From: Cyanidiococcus yangmingshanensis
Lineage: Eukaryota > Rhodophyta > Bangiophyceae > Cyanidiales > Cyanidiaceae
Assembly: GCA_013995675.1 (NCBI GenBank)
Contig: VWRR01000010.1
Span: 310,001-374,000, forward strand
Reading direction: 5' to 3'
DNA length: 64,000 nucleotides
This document shows, piece after piece, positions 1 through 11,682 of this stretch; position 1 is the stretch's first letter; each line of letters opens with the position of its first letter. The notes beneath the pieces are model-generated. The model saw only the letters and a program-made list of their open reading frames with translations, had not been told where the DNA came from and did not search any database. Both the position numbers and the translations under genes were made by a program.

Positions 1-1296
1 ACTCGCGCAGCGCCTCGAGTCCATCACGATGATTTCGCCGATCGAAGACGCAACCTGTACAAGAAAAAGAGCCCTGCTGCATAAAGCAAGCACCAGAGAC
101 CCAGATCAGCGGGACGCAAGGCACTGAAACGGTCTCAGAGGTTTCTCTCTTACTTTAGGTGTATTCTCGAGCGCTGTTGATTGCGTTTTCCCGCTCCGGC
201 GAAGGTTTGCCAAACTGAGCCCCAAGCCAGAAGTTTTCAGCGGAGCACCGAAAGCTCCTTGTTGGAAGCCGACCCCGACCAGATCGAGACAGAGAGACCT
301 GCACACTTCCAGGAACGAAAGATGCACTGCAGATATCAAATGTCCTCGGCCATCGAGTGCCAACCAGTATACTCGTATCGCTTTGGGAGAGCATTTTGAA
401 TAAAAAGTGTAGGCCACCCAGATCCTATAACTATAGCATTCGTAGCGACCATGATCAGTTTATCATGATTGAACCTGTTTTCATGCAGGTTCACGTTGGC
501 GATGAGCAAATGAGGTGATATCGTTGAGAAAAGTTTGTAACGCTAAATAAGTTGGCAGCATGAATGTCACCGTTTGTCTTCACTAGTGCCCTGGATCGAG
601 ACAGGTTTCCTAAAACAGTCGAGAAAAGCGCACATAGACGCGATTGAGCAGTTCCAGACGACCTCGGCTGAACCAAAAGGTGGAGGAGTCGGACCCTGCA
701 GACACGACTGGTAGACCGTGTCTGGGGCGTTGCACCAGCTCTGCCCTATACACACCGAAAAAGCAAGCGCCAAAAATGAGTTTCCCATTCTTCGTAGAGA
801 CATGAACGATATGTGGTTACAGAACGACTTCAAAAGCGTGCCTAGCCACCGAGTCGTAGGTCTTTTCCGACACCTTCCTTCGAGACCGCACAGCAACGTT
901 CCCAGACAACACACTTCTCCAATCGCGCTCAGAGCTCTATCGAAAGCGACTCGAGTGATTCAGTTGCCCAACTGGACGAGAAGAGGAACGCTGGCTCCTA
1001 GCGAGCAGCCCACAAGCTTGATGGAGACTTGCAGCAGCTCGCCTCGACCGCGAGACAGGCACCTCAATAGTACTCGAGGCAACGCTCCATCGATCCGACC
1101 AATACCTAACTCATCTCAAATAGTTCACTGAACACGGTCATCAACTGTAGCGATCGTCCTGCTTTCCAGTCCACTAGAGTTTGTTTTTTCAGAGAAACCA
1201 ACTTTCTCGTCCGGCGAGCTAGTTGGCCAGTCATTTTGCAGAGCACCGGCTGTCTCACGCATGGCCTACTTCCGCCCTTAACGACTGTTCTCTATC
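1..1296. other. no assignable gene; possible tail of an upstream gene
   Basis: Frame 1 is open from the window edge to a TAA at 82-84 and ends in a basic stretch (RRRNLYKKKSPAA), so the first 84 bases could be the C-terminus of a gene starting outside the window; this is weak. The rest has only short open frames on both strands (the longest, 718-1131 on +, is a 137-codon frame rich in R, S and P) with no domain I recognise. It probably includes the promoter of the NEMF gene starting at 1297. Confidence 0.3.
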
Positions 1297-4200
1297 ATGA
1301 CGCCTCCGAGAAGAAAAAATAAGTTTTCTCTATTGGACTTGCGAGCGGAAGTGGCATTCTTGCGAGACAAACTGGGTTCTGGAGCTCGTGTGCTCAATGT
1401 CTACAACCTGAGTCGCAAGACCTATCTGTTGAAACTTTCAGTGCCGCCGAGCGGCTCGGTGAGCCGAGCAACAACGACAGACTCGGACGAGCTTGTGCTA
1501 ACAGGGGATAGCAGCTGGCAGCGTGAGTATCTGCTCATCGAGTCTGGCATTCGGTTGCATACGACGCGCTTTGCACGTCAAGCAGCTGCTGCATATGTGG
1601 CGCCAAACAAAGCGTCAGCCAGGATTGCGGACTCACCGGATGATGTCGCATCAACAACGACTCAGTTAGCGAGCTTGGACCTGGACGAACGAGACCGCGA
1701 TCTCCAGCTCGTGCTTCAACGGCAACGTTCACTCACAGGGCAATGGAATCGAGCTCAGCCTGGAGGCGGTAGTGCTACTGAACTGCCGTCGGGGTTCGCC
1801 CTCAAACTGCGAAAACACTTGCGAACGCGTCGACTCGCTGAGATCACTCAGCTAGGTATTGATCGTGTGGTTGACCTGCGGTTTGTTGGCGGCTCCCAAT
1901 CAACGGCAGCTTACAAGGCGAATCCAGGCGTGACGCCTTCGCGGGCCCTGCTCGAGAGCCACCTCATCGTCGAACTGCACTCGGGTGGAAACATTATCCT
2001 CACTGATGGTGAGTATCGGATTCTGGCTGTTCTACGCATCTTTCGTCCCGATCAGGCTCCTTCTACAATGACGCAAGAGTCGTCGAAAACGGATGCGAGC
2101 GTGGCACGCCCACGCCATCAAGTTGCGGTGGTTGGTGCCACTTACGAAATCAGTTTGGCTCGTCAGCTGCGTCCGCTGTCGGCAAATGGCTGCACGAGAT
2201 TCTTAGCACATTCTGGGAAGGACGAAAGAATGCCTCGATTTCCACGCGAGACCTGCAGCGTGCTCTGTTACGAGCCTTGGGATGGGGTCCCGAGCTCATC
2301 GAGCACGCTCTCCATGAGGCAGGACCACCAGCATCCTCGATCGCTTATGAAACGCGTCTCTATACTGCATTGAGCAGAGTCGAGCCATGCCTGTATACAC
2401 CGTCAAGCGAAGGCTACATTCTGCTTCTACCGTCGGATAAGCAGTCGCTTGAGACCGAGCCTGGAGAGGCCGCTGTCACGGAGCGATACGTCGACTTTAG
2501 TCCGCGGCTACTCCATCAGCATGCGCATCTCGAGTCGAGAGCGTTTGCAACGTTCGATGAGGCCGTAGATGAGTATTTCGCACGACAAGAGGAGATGCAA
2601 CTGCAGCAGGAAATGACGAATCGTCAACGTCAGGCTCAAGGCACTCTAGAGCGAATGAAAACCGAGTTGGAATCGCGAGTGGCTGGACTGCGGCACCAGG
2701 AAGAGCACTGTTTGCGTCAGGCCTTGCTCATCGAGGCAAACCTGGTGGATGTGGATCATGCCCTACAGATTATCCGGGCCGCGTTGGCCTCTGGTATAGA
2801 CTGGAAGGAGATTGAGCAGATGCTTGTGCTTGAGCGTCGACGAGGGAATCCAATAGCCCAGATCATTCATTCGCTTCAACTCTCCGATAACGAGATGACC
2901 TTGATGCTCAGTAGCGATGCTCGAACAGCAGCCACCTCGCGCTCGCGAACGGCGGCTAGGCTGAACAAAACGAACGACAATCATGACAGTGATAATGAGA
3001 GCGATGATGGTGATCACGACGACGATGACATTCCTAATGAGCCGCAGGAGGAGGATGAATCCATCGACGACCGCGTCGAACTGGTCAAGATCGACATCAG
3101 TCAGAGTGCGTTTGCAAATGCGCAGCGTTATTACGAGCAACGGAAAAAGGCCGCCGAGAAAGAGATGAAAACCATAGAAGCCAGTGAACATGCCCTGCGG
3201 GCTGCCGAGAAGAAAGCGCTCAAAGTGCTCGCCGGAACGGCCTCGAAAAACAAGCGCAAGAAAACCGCGCCATTGAATACGCTGAGAGAGATACGAAAAT
3301 CGCATTGGTTTGAAAAATTTCGGTACTTTATCACATCGGAGAATTATCTTGTGATTGCAGGCAAAGATAGTCAACAGAACGAACAGCTCGTCCGGCGATA
3401 TCTGGAGGAGAACACCGGGGACCTCTATATGCACGCCGACGTACATGGTGCAGCGAGTGTCATCATCAAAGGGAGAGGAAACCGACCAGCTCCTCCATTA
3501 TCGATTCAAGAGGCCGCGATTTTTGCGGCCGCTTGCAGTTCCGCCTGGGATGCCAAAGTCGCTGTGAATGCCTTCTGGGTCTATCCAGAACAGGTCAGTC
3601 AGAGCGCACCCAGTGGAATGCATTTGAATCAGGGCAGTTTTGTGGTTCGCGGTCAACGAAACTACGTCCCGGTAACTACATCTGGTTCAGGTCCTATGGT
3701 CATGGGGTTTGGCTTCTTGTTCCGGCTGGCACTCCAGTCGGTTTGGCGTCATCTCGGAGAGCGAAGCATTCGCAGTCAGGAGGTGAATACGAGTCCGACG
3801 TGGGCGACACAGTCGCAGGACAATGGAAGCTGCGTTGGCGGATGCGAGGTCCATCGATGACGAGACCACAGAATCACATTCGGGTCGAGCAAGAACACTT
3901 GTATGGATCCGAATGGCTCGTCTGAAATTGCAAACGATCATGATGCACAGGATGAGGCCAAAGGCGATGACAGTCATCTACAAGAGCATGGAGCGACGCT
4001 TGTCTCTGAACAATTCAACATGAACGGCACTGCTGCTGTGGTGCCTCAAGTTCCTGGCACGATCTGCACCTACATCGTGCACTTGGGACTCAAAATCAGT
4101 CAATGAAAGCGGACTCAAATCGGAACAGAATCGTGATGTGACACCAGTCAATGGATCTCATGCTTTATCGGATCACAAACATGTCTTGCATTCAACATCC

Positions 4201-5600
4201 TCTAGTTCGCGCGATACTGCCTTGGCTACGGCTGGGTCTCATCGATCATCCGAGCCAGACAAACCTTCAGATGCTCGGGTCAAAAGGGATGCTCTTGACG
4301 AGCGAGTGCGAGCGTCTCTGCCTAGTACCTCGAAGGGTGGGGAACCCTTGGCGGCTCCCTCGGCAACGTGCGGTGCAGAGATGCATTCGCATGAGGACGG
4401 CAACCGAGTTCGGACCCAAGTATACTGTGCATCGTCAACGGATCCCGATCCAGCTTGCGATTCCCAAAGCGTTCTCAGTGAAGCCCGTGCGCGCGAAGCA
4501 CCTTTATCGGCAGTCGTTGCTGATACGCTGCCAGCCTTGCAGCCAGAAACAGCGGTCTATCATGAGCGCCTCGGGAACGGGACCCGTGCGCGTTGCGAGC
4601 GCCTCGACGTGGACCCGTCCGAGCCGAAAGATGCTGTGACCTCAACTGCGGTACCCGAGCAGGGCCCTAATCGACCGAGCCAGGCGACGAGACAGGTGCT
4701 GCCATCGCGAGCGCAGGCGCCATCTACCAAGCCTGTACGAGGCAAACGAGGCAAGCTCAAAAAACTTAGAGAGAAGTATGCGGACCAGACTGAAGAGGAA
4801 CGCGAAGCAGCCCTGAGGCTCCTAGGCACGACCAAAATGCGCCTGATGGAAGCCAAGGTAGTCCCCGGTACAGGAGGCCTCAGACGTACAGCCATTGCCG
4901 ATCGGCAACGCAAAAATGATCTTCGTCACCGCAGGATCAACCACGCCGGCCGAAAGATGGTCGCAATAGACCACAAACTTGTCTAGGAATGGCCAGTGAT
5001 GCAGCTCGAGACAGCATTCGAGATACGAACGCTTCGGATATCTCGGAATTCAACACGGCCTCCTCGGAAACGATGGAGCAAAGCAGGGACGCGCGCGAGG
5101 AGCTTCGTTTCCACTGGCAAAAACTAGACCAGATGGAGGTCGCTCGGGCCCTGACGACTGCTGGCGATGCACTTGTCCACAACCTGACGCCAAGTCAGCG
5201 AGCCAACCTAAGCGAGCTGGATTTCTTTACTGGCTGCCCCCATCCGGATGACATCTTGGAGTATGCCCTACCTGTTTGTGCTCCCTACCAAACGCTGTCC
5301 AAATACAAATACAAAGTGAAGCTATTACCCGGCACGCTGAAGAAGGGCAAAGCACTGAAACAGATGATGGATGTACTCGTTAACCAGCAAGCATCTGAGG
5401 CACGTCATTCCGCTCCCGCAACTGCTGGTCCGGATGCTGAGCGACAGCGAGCGGCCTCTACGAGGGAACTCGACCTCATTCGTGCGATTGATGAAACCAC
5501 ACTGGTACAGCAGATGCTGGGTAACGTGCGAGTCCTCGCTCCGGGCCTACAGGAGCACCAACGGAAACAGCGAATGCGGAAGAAACACGAGAGATCGTAG
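1297..5600 (+). CDS. NEMF: NEMF/Rqc2/Tae2-type ribosome quality control factor, split over several frames
   Basis: NFACT-family protein that binds peptidyl-tRNA-blocked 60S subunits with the Listerin ligase and directs CAT-tail addition. The ATG at 1297 opens a frame starting like other NFACT-N domains (LLDLRAEVAFL, NVYNLSRKTYLLKL), with the conserved LGIDRVVDLRF and a second match NIILTDGEYRILAVLR. From about 2163 the sequence continues in frame 3 (WGPELIEHALHEAG), through coiled coil and acidic stretches, to the NFACT-R domain at about 3298-3770 (HWFEKFRYFITSENYLVIAG, DLYMHADVHGA, MGFGFLFR). Frame 1 at 4138-4986 holds the basic element KRGKLKKLREKYADQ. Frame 3 from about 4920 to 5600 holds the NFACT-C domain (TGCPHPDDILEYALPVCAPY, YKYKVKLLPGTLKKGKALK). 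Domain order is canonical and the span (about 1,430 codons) is long for the family. At least three frame changes are needed; 3790-4140 is an acidic linker with no single open frame. Family assignment is secure, the exact reading is not. Confidence 0.88.
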
Positions 5601-6123
5601 ATAGCCGGTCAACTGAAGCTCGATGGGGAGAAGGCTTCCAGCTCTCCTACCCGTTGTATTGTGAGACCTGGGCAGCATCGCGACGTATGCTTTTTATTCA
5701 CAAAGCGGCTACTCGTACTCGACCATCGATTGACGTAAACGGCTTTACCTGAACAGGCTGAACGAAAAACCGATGGCGAAACACGTCGCGAATCCTGTTA
5801 TGCAGCATGCGGTGCTTTGAACGCGACCACAGCCCGGTAAACCCCCTTCAAGCTTGAACGGCTCCCGTCTACAAGTGATCTTGTGATTTCAGCGCTACAT
5901 CATTACCGAAGGGTTGTTGCTCAGACCGACAGCGCCAATCGATACAGACACGAGATGGGAATCTCGAGCTGGTCTCTGCTGGTGCTGTGTCTGCCAAGAT
6001 GCTGCGTCGGTTTCGACGGAGACGCTTGCTCGGTGCCATGCCTCAATGCAGTGAGCAGCAGCATGCCAGAGAATCTATCCATGGTGTCGTGGCGCCACGA
6101 GTGCCTCTCCTGTCCGAACCCAA
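5601..6123. other. convergent intergenic spacer
   Basis: About 520 bases between the ends of NEMF (+) and phosphatidylserine decarboxylase (-). Several short frames run through it but none has a recognisable domain. It should contain the two 3' ends. Confidence 0.5.
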
Positions 6124-7203
6124 TCACCGGCTTGGGCGACGAAACGCTAGACCAGCATTTCCCCGATCAGGATCGATGATGAGAGGTGCTTCAAAGAGCA
6201 AAACAATGCAAGAGCCGAGTTTGAATCCACCCATCTCTTCACCAGGCTCTAGACTCACAGGCCACCGATACGTCCACTCATGCCGTTGTGGAGCGTAGTC
6301 GTCCCATCGGTTTGTAAGCAGGTCGTCATCAAAATGCAGATCGATATGGCCGTTTCCAAACGCACCGATAGCAACCAGTCCCATGAATCCATACTTCCAT
6401 TCTCCGAAAAGACATACACGTTCATTAAGCGCAAACAGAGAACCTAATCTGCGGAGAATGCGTGGTGTTCCTGGTAGGAGCTGTCCAACCACGTGTCGTC
6501 GCCGAAGAACATGCCATCTTGTCGGTGAATGGAAACGGTGATAGCTTCCTGCCGGCAGGTGAAATACAGCGTAGAAGAGACCACTCGACTGGGTCGTTGG
6601 ATCGCGGGCCTCTTGCCATGCCTCCGTCTGAGATGACGATGACGACGCTAATGCAGTCCGCTCGGTATGCGCTACCTGTACGTTGACAGGTCCACGAACA
6701 AGTGGGTCGTGGTCATCCGTAGCGTCGAGCAGGGACCGCACCGAAAGCCGCACGCCCTTGATCGGCTGAAGAAGCGCCCCGCTTTCTACTTGTCCAATAG
6801 CGAGCAGGCGACCATCGCATGGGGCAACAAGACTAGCTGTTTGATCAATGGGCCGAGCTGAAGGTTTTAAGCGTCGTTGTTGAAACGCCGATAGGGTCGC
6901 AAAGGTCTCCAGTGGATCGCGTACCTCTTCCAAGTGGCATGCCGGCATACTCGAGCAGTATGTAGATAGGAGTGGGCGGCGAAGGGATTTCGGCAGCGGT
7001 ATACGGCTCAACACACCAACACCGTGCGAGAGCAAGCGCAGCGGTAGTGTCTGCAGCACCGTTCGTGACCAGGGCGCTGCTTGACGCGGAGCCGGTGAAG
7101 CGTACAAGTCACTTGTGGGTTCCAGCGATACGACCTCGTGAACGAGCAAGCCAGCGGCAACGCTTGAAGCTAGCAGTATCCATAGCGTTCGTCTGCGAAC
7201 CAT
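6124..7203 (-). CDS. PSD: phosphatidylserine decarboxylase, mitochondrial type
   Basis: Converts phosphatidylserine to phosphatidylethanolamine using a pyruvoyl group made by self-cleavage. The first ATG is at 7203, giving 359 residues; a TTG codon just before it is less likely. An Arg-rich start followed by a hydrophobic stretch (RRRTLWILLASSVAAGLL) fits a mitochondrial inner-membrane signal anchor. Family motifs are clear: APCDGRLLAIG, YHRFHSPTRWHV, LFALNERVCLFGEW, and near the C-terminus FKLGSCIVLLFE. The Gly-Ser pair that is cut is at about residues 330-331. The next residue is Cys where the common motif is LGST; the cleavable Gly-Ser bond is kept, so I expect an active enzyme. Length and order match the PSD1 class. 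The gene is convergent with NEMF and lies tandem to hisG. Confidence 0.9.
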   Translation of the reverse strand: MVRRRTLWILLASSVAAGLLVHEVVSLEPTSDLYASPAPRQAAPWSRTVLQTLPLRLLSHGVGVLSRIPLPKSLRRPLLSTYCSSMPACHLEEVRDPLETFATLSAFQQRRLKPSARPIDQTASLVAPCDGRLLAIGQVESGALLQPIKGVRLSVRSLLDATDDHDPLVRGPVNVQVAHTERTALASSSSSQTEAWQEARDPTTQSSGLFYAVFHLPAGSYHRFHSPTRWHVLRRRHVVGQLLPGTPRILRRLGSLFALNERVCLFGEWKYGFMGLVAIGAFGNGHIDLHFDDDLLTNRWDDYAPQRHEWTYRWPVSLEPGEEMGGFKLGSCIVLLFEAPLIIDPDRGNAGLAFRRPSR

Positions 7204-7980
7204 CAACCCGAACTGGAAGCTGCGTCCGGTCGCGCCCTTTCATAGGGTGCAACGTTTACCTCGCTTTCGAGTCACCCAGAGTGACTTTCTGGACACCTTT
7301 CGCAACAGTGACAAACTCGATTCGACTAGGGTGCTGCAACAACCTTTACCTTTCAGGTCGCAAGTCCGTTTCTTGGACCTAAAGGAAACCCTGGACTCGA
7401 TTCTACGCAAGCTTGTCTGATATGTTCAAAAGGCAGTCGTTGAGATGGAGAACGTCAATACGGTTCGAAACTACCGATATCGCCACTGGATGAACAAAGA
7501 GCAGAACGCTTGGCGTCGGTGTTCTCGCAAACGTCTCGATCAACTAGAGACGATCGTTACAGATTCCTGGTTCAAAGTGTTCGAAATAGTACTTGAGGTT
7601 TAGATCGAGTCTGGAAGGGTAGCTGTTTCAGCGTCTTTGGCCAAGGATGCGCGTGCAGGGTCCCTCGTCCATGTGACTCGCTACGATGGAGCGACAACCT
7701 CGCGCGTACGAACCGAGCAAACAAAACCTACCGATTGCTCTGCATAGAAGCTGCGAGTCACTATAAAAGTTGATGGCCAGTGATTAATACTCGTTGTTTG
7801 CGTCTGTTTGACTCGAACCCGGAAGCCTTGACATCTCCTGGGGGTCTACGCTCCAACCACGAACACACGTTTACGCAGGACTGCTCTCGGTTGTGAACGT
7901 CTCAAGCTCAAGCGCGAACTTCCAGCATGAAAGCAAAGAATACGCCAGTGTGCGCTAACTGACCATGCGAGACCTTGCGG
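7204..7980. other. intergenic spacer upstream of PSD, downstream of hisG
   Basis: About 775 bases with no coding frame I can support. It should carry the PSD promoter. A TATA-like stretch (tataaaag) lies near 7762 on the + strand but has no obvious gene to serve. Confidence 0.4.
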
Positions 7981-10231
7981 TTACGCGCGATGACTGCTTT
8001 TCCATTCGTCGTCCTCTACCGGGATATTCAGCTCGCTACAGAGGCGCTGCCATCGATCAGTCGTCCCTTCAAAAACAAAGGTAACTGGGAGGACGCAGAC
8101 ACCACGACCACCCACTCGACGAAGCTGTTTCATGGCCGTGTAGATTTGGGTCTTCTTCACGACCAAGCCAATCGCGTACATGCCGTGTGCGACACCACGG
8201 GGCGGGATAACCGTGGAGATTGTCGGTCCGTCGAGGCCTCGCAGGTCTGTGAACTCTCCGAGACGTCGAGCAACATCTCCTGCACTCTCGCCACGAATAT
8301 TGGCAATGACATTAAAGTGCTCTTGTGCAGTGAAATGTGCATCCATCCGCTCAATGAGCTCCCGAACAAAGTCGCGTAGGCGTCTGGCGAAAGGGTATTG
8401 AGCAGGGTCGGCAGTCAAGCGGAATCGGTTGCCCACCAGTTGCATCTCGGAGTGAAGAATCGTCCCTCCTTGAATCTCTTTCAGGTTGTTCTCTCGCAGC
8501 GTGACACCACTGCTGATCAGGTCGATGATACAGTCTGCAGTGCCGAGCTGGGTCGCGGCCTCGAGCGCTCCATCCTGATACAATAGTTTGTAGTTCCGAA
8601 TCGACATGGACTGAAGGAATCTTTCGGATTGATTGGGAAACTTGGTAACGATACGGAGCGGATGCGGTCTGGATTCCGTAAATCGTCGGAAATCGTCTAT
8701 ATTGTGGATATCCGTCCAAAGAATCGGAACGCCAAGGCCTAGGCGACATATTCCGAAACCTAAACTATCATGAACAGTCACAACGTCCGTAGAAGCTCCC
8801 TAGAGTCAATCAATGCTGATTAGGGTTAGTTCTTGTTCTGTAAAGCGCTCTATGGTCCGATCACGAAGCCTCGTCGAGCGTTCCCGCGGTGCCCTATCAA
8901 GTGCGTTTCTCTCCAACGCCAGATCGGATACCTTAGACCCCGCTTTCGTCATACGGATGCTGCTGCATGGATGATCACGCCAAAACCGAATTCATTGAGG
9001 TACTGCGCTGGACTCGCAGGGGCGAATCAGTGCAGTCGTCTACGATCAGGTCGCTGTCAGCAGGGAGGTGCTTTGTCTGTTGGCGCCGACTCCAGCTCGT
9101 CTACCAGAGGCGCGACTCATCTATTGGCACCTTGCGACTCTTCGATGCCGTAAAGAATTCAGCGCTGCGATTCGAGAAACTGCCGCAATCTGGGATCCAG
9201 TGACAACATCGCGATGAGGATGCTTACAAACCAAAACAACTGGGCAGTTTCGGCTGGTGTGCATCATCTAAACGCCCAACGTTCCAGGTTAACGTCCTTA
9301 CAGCCCGTGATGCCCCAAAGCAGGTCCTTGGAATCGCCAGGGGTTTTCATTTTTGACAGAGACGAGATCAGAGGAGATCTTCATAGATGAAGACGCTCGT
9401 CCCAGATCTCGGACATCGTCTCTCGCTTTGCAGGGCTCGGCAAGTCGTTCGGCATTTGGCGCAGCAGCGGCGATCTTCTCCAGACAACCTCTTGAACCGC
9501 GTTGCTCTCACCTCTGTCGACAGAGAGCAGCAGAAAATGAAGAATACGACTCGCGTTGATCATGCGTGTTGACAGGACTGCCGGCAATGTAGTCGCATGA
9601 CGGCCTGCAGGTTGTCGTCAAAGGACCCTTCCGGTTTCCATTTGAGTATCCGAGCCTTTCATCTAGTCAAACGTGTAGACTCACATCGTTCTGAAAATGC
9701 TACTTCAAAGAGGTTCGGTAAAAACTCTACTCGCAGGGACTCGAGGCTTAAAGACTATCGGTTGCTCCGTGCCAGGGCACGCAAGCGCTACCAACTTACA
9801 TTGTACTCGGCTACGAGGTCGTAGCCCGCAACACCAATGTCCAGCGTTCCATCCTTCACCTTGCGCACGATATCCGCTGGGCGCTGAAACCACAACTCCA
9901 CGTCGGGAAAGTGCTTGATCCCGCCCATATACTGCCGAGGATTACGCAGGTCTACCTCCAAACCACAGCTCTTTAGCAGCTCCAACGTTTCTTTATGGAT
10001 GTCGCCCTTGGAGGGAATCGCGATTCGAATGCACTCACGTGTCCTTACATCAGTAGCGAAGCGTGGATGTGTTCGTCTCCAGATCGAAAGTGGCTGCAGC
10101 TTGAACCAGGGAGCGTCGCCAAACAGGTCGACGTCGACGCTCAAACGGGTGTCCCGACGGGAAACAACACCTTCGTCGCGCTCCTTCTCTGTGAGCGTTT
10201 CGAGACCAGCCTTTCCCAACACTGGTAACAT
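7981..10231 (-). CDS. hisG: ATP phosphoribosyltransferase (HisG), two exons
   Basis: Catalyses the first step of histidine biosynthesis, joining ATP and PRPP. Exon 1 is 10231-9800 and exon 2 is 8799-7981, joined in phase 0 to give about 416 residues. Exon 1 carries about 67 residues before the domain, a likely plastid transit peptide, then IRIAIPSKGDIHKETLELL, NPRQYMGGI and VELWFQRPADIVRKV. The splice joins GYDLVAEYN to GASTDVVTVHDSLGFG, exactly the continuous family sequence. Exon 2 has the PRPP-binding region (ADCIIDLISSGVTLRENNL) and the C-terminal regulatory domain (LVVKKTQIYTAMKQLRRVGG), so this is the long form. The ATG at 10231 is preceded by in-frame stops. The SDR gene starts 362 bases away on the opposite strand, so the two probably share a promoter region. 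Confidence 0.92.
8800..9799 (-). other. spliceosomal intron of hisG, 1,000 nt
   Basis: On the minus strand the intron begins with GTAAGT at 9799-9794 and ends in ACTCTAG at 8800. A perfect ACTAAC branch-point match lies at 8830-8825, with its A 26 bases from the acceptor. Splicing restores HisG without gap or shift. Short open frames inside the intron show no domains. It is the only intron I could establish in the window. Confidence 0.9.
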
Positions 10232-10593
10232 GTCCCGAGAAGAGGAACGCCATTTTCAGTTTGTTCAACTAGGGTCGAGCAAAAACTCGTGGGATTCGGT
10301 TCGAACGTTTGTCTCGTCGCCGACCAGCGTTGAGCGTTCCGGCACCACACCGTTTCGACGACATCGAAGCGTTCTCATGAATTGGCTTCTCGACGCCCTT
10401 CGTTACACTGGTGAGTGACTAAATCGGAGCCAACAGAGGGTTTTTCGTACCCCTTCATCAACTGATTGGAAAGAAGTATCGAACATCAAGTGGTGCGATA
10501 CTTCGCTTCCTGAAAAGAACGAGGGTTTGCGGTTCTGAACGTGGAACGTGTAGCAGAACCGAACGGAGCCGTTGGCGAGTTCGCAACAGCGGC
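10232..10593. promoter_or_regulatory. shared divergent promoter region of hisG and the SDR gene
   Basis: 362 bases between two divergent start codons. No gene fits here, and I can name no specific factor site. The assignment is from gene geometry only. Confidence 0.4.
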
Positions 10594-11682
10594 ATGTTCG
10601 CGGCACTTGGCGAGTACCTGTTGTTTCTGGGTATCGTACTTGGTGACATTTTCCTCAAGATTTTATTCTTGTTATTGTCCCCGCTTATTACGCTCTATGC
10701 GAAGTATGGTGGGGAAGGGAACCGCGCAAAGCGACAGCACCCGCTTCCTCGTGTTCCCAGTGGCATCTTCATCACAGGTGCTTCGTCTGGTGTAGGCGAG
10801 GCGCTCGCCTACGAGTACTGCAAGCGAGCACGTCAACGCGGTGTCCAGGGTCCTGTACTCTATCTGACTGGGCGAAATGCGGCGCGCCTCGAGCAAGTTT
10901 GCCTGCGTTGCCGGGAACTTGGTGCGAGCAAAGTACACGCTTTGGTGCTTGATGTTGCCGACGCCACAGCCATGCGCGAGGCGATCACCAAAGCCGACCA
11001 AGAAATTCCACTTGATGTTGTGATCGCCAATGCTGGCGTATCAATCACGAATACCCGGGTGATGGAGTTGGACAAAGCCGGAGTGACTGGCTACGAACGC
11101 TCGAAAGCCCTCTTTGATGTGAACCTCTACGGAGTGCTCTACACGATATGGCCTGCCCTGGACTGTATGATACAGCGCAATCGTGGTGGTCAAATCGCGA
11201 TTAACGCCAGTATCGGCTCATACATTGCGGAGCCGATGAATATGAGCTATACAGCCAGCAAAGCAGCGGTTCGTTTCTATGGTGAATCACTTCGAACTGC
11301 AATGGCACCGCTCGGTATTCGCGTGAATACGATGCTGCTTGGTTTTGTCGAGTCGCGGATGACTGAATCCGTGAAGAAAAAGCATGGAAAGTTACCTTTT
11401 GGCAAGAGCGCCGAGGAGGCAGCGACAGCGCTTGTCAACCAGCTGGAGCGTGATGTCGGACTCATTGAGTATCCTGCCTGGCCCTATGGCGTTCTAGGCG
11501 AATGGCTCAATGGGGCTCCACCGCTTGTTCGGGAATGGATCTGGAGTATGGTCATGGGAGGGTTTGTGCATCGAGCGCTGCGAAAGATGAAGCATCCCGA
11601 TTCGGGAGACGCAACGTCAACCAGAGACACGAACGCGAACGAGCATAGTCGGCTGACTCGTCTGATTGAGAAACTGATCTGA
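10594..11682 (+). CDS. membrane-anchored short-chain dehydrogenase/reductase
   Basis: NAD(P)-dependent oxidoreductase of the classical SDR fold, 362 residues from the ATG at 10594. Residues 1-35 form a strongly hydrophobic segment (LFLGIVLGDIFLKILFLLL), probably a membrane anchor with the catalytic domain in the cytosol. The cofactor motif is ITGASSGVGEALAYEY at about residues 67-82. DVVIANAGVS is the NAG motif, INASIGSY carries the active Ser, and SYTASKAAVRFYGESL carries the Tyr-x-x-x-Lys pair. The C-terminal tail has a further hydrophobic, aromatic part (EYPAWPYGVLGEW). The layout resembles 3-ketosphinganine reductases (TSC10/KDSR) and DHRS7-like enzymes, but the C-terminus also resembles bacterial SDRs. 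The substrate cannot be set from sequence. Confidence 0.85.
   Translation: MFAALGEYLLFLGIVLGDIFLKILFLLLSPLITLYAKYGGEGNRAKRQHPLPRVPSGIFITGASSGVGEALAYEYCKRARQRGVQGPVLYLTGRNAARLEQVCLRCRELGASKVHALVLDVADATAMREAITKADQEIPLDVVIANAGVSITNTRVMELDKAGVTGYERSKALFDVNLYGVLYTIWPALDCMIQRNRGGQIAINASIGSYIAEPMNMSYTASKAAVRFYGESLRTAMAPLGIRVNTMLLGFVESRMTESVKKKHGKLPFGKSAEEAATALVNQLERDVGLIEYPAWPYGVLGEWLNGAPPLVREWIWSMVMGGFVHRALRKMKHPDSGDATSTRDTNANEHSRLTRLIEKLI

Noticed and set aside
718-1131. 137-codon + frame before NEMF as a gene
   Set aside because: Biased R/S/P composition, no domain, and an overlapping frame of similar length on the other strand.
7800-7880. tRNA-like ttcgag/cgaaccc sequence on the minus strand
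   Set aside because: The arms around the T-loop-like sequence do not pair and no acceptor stem could be built.
8833-9824. Several short + strand and - strand open frames between 8.8 and 9.8 kb
   Set aside because: They lie inside the hisG intron, lack domains, and are explained by chance open frames.
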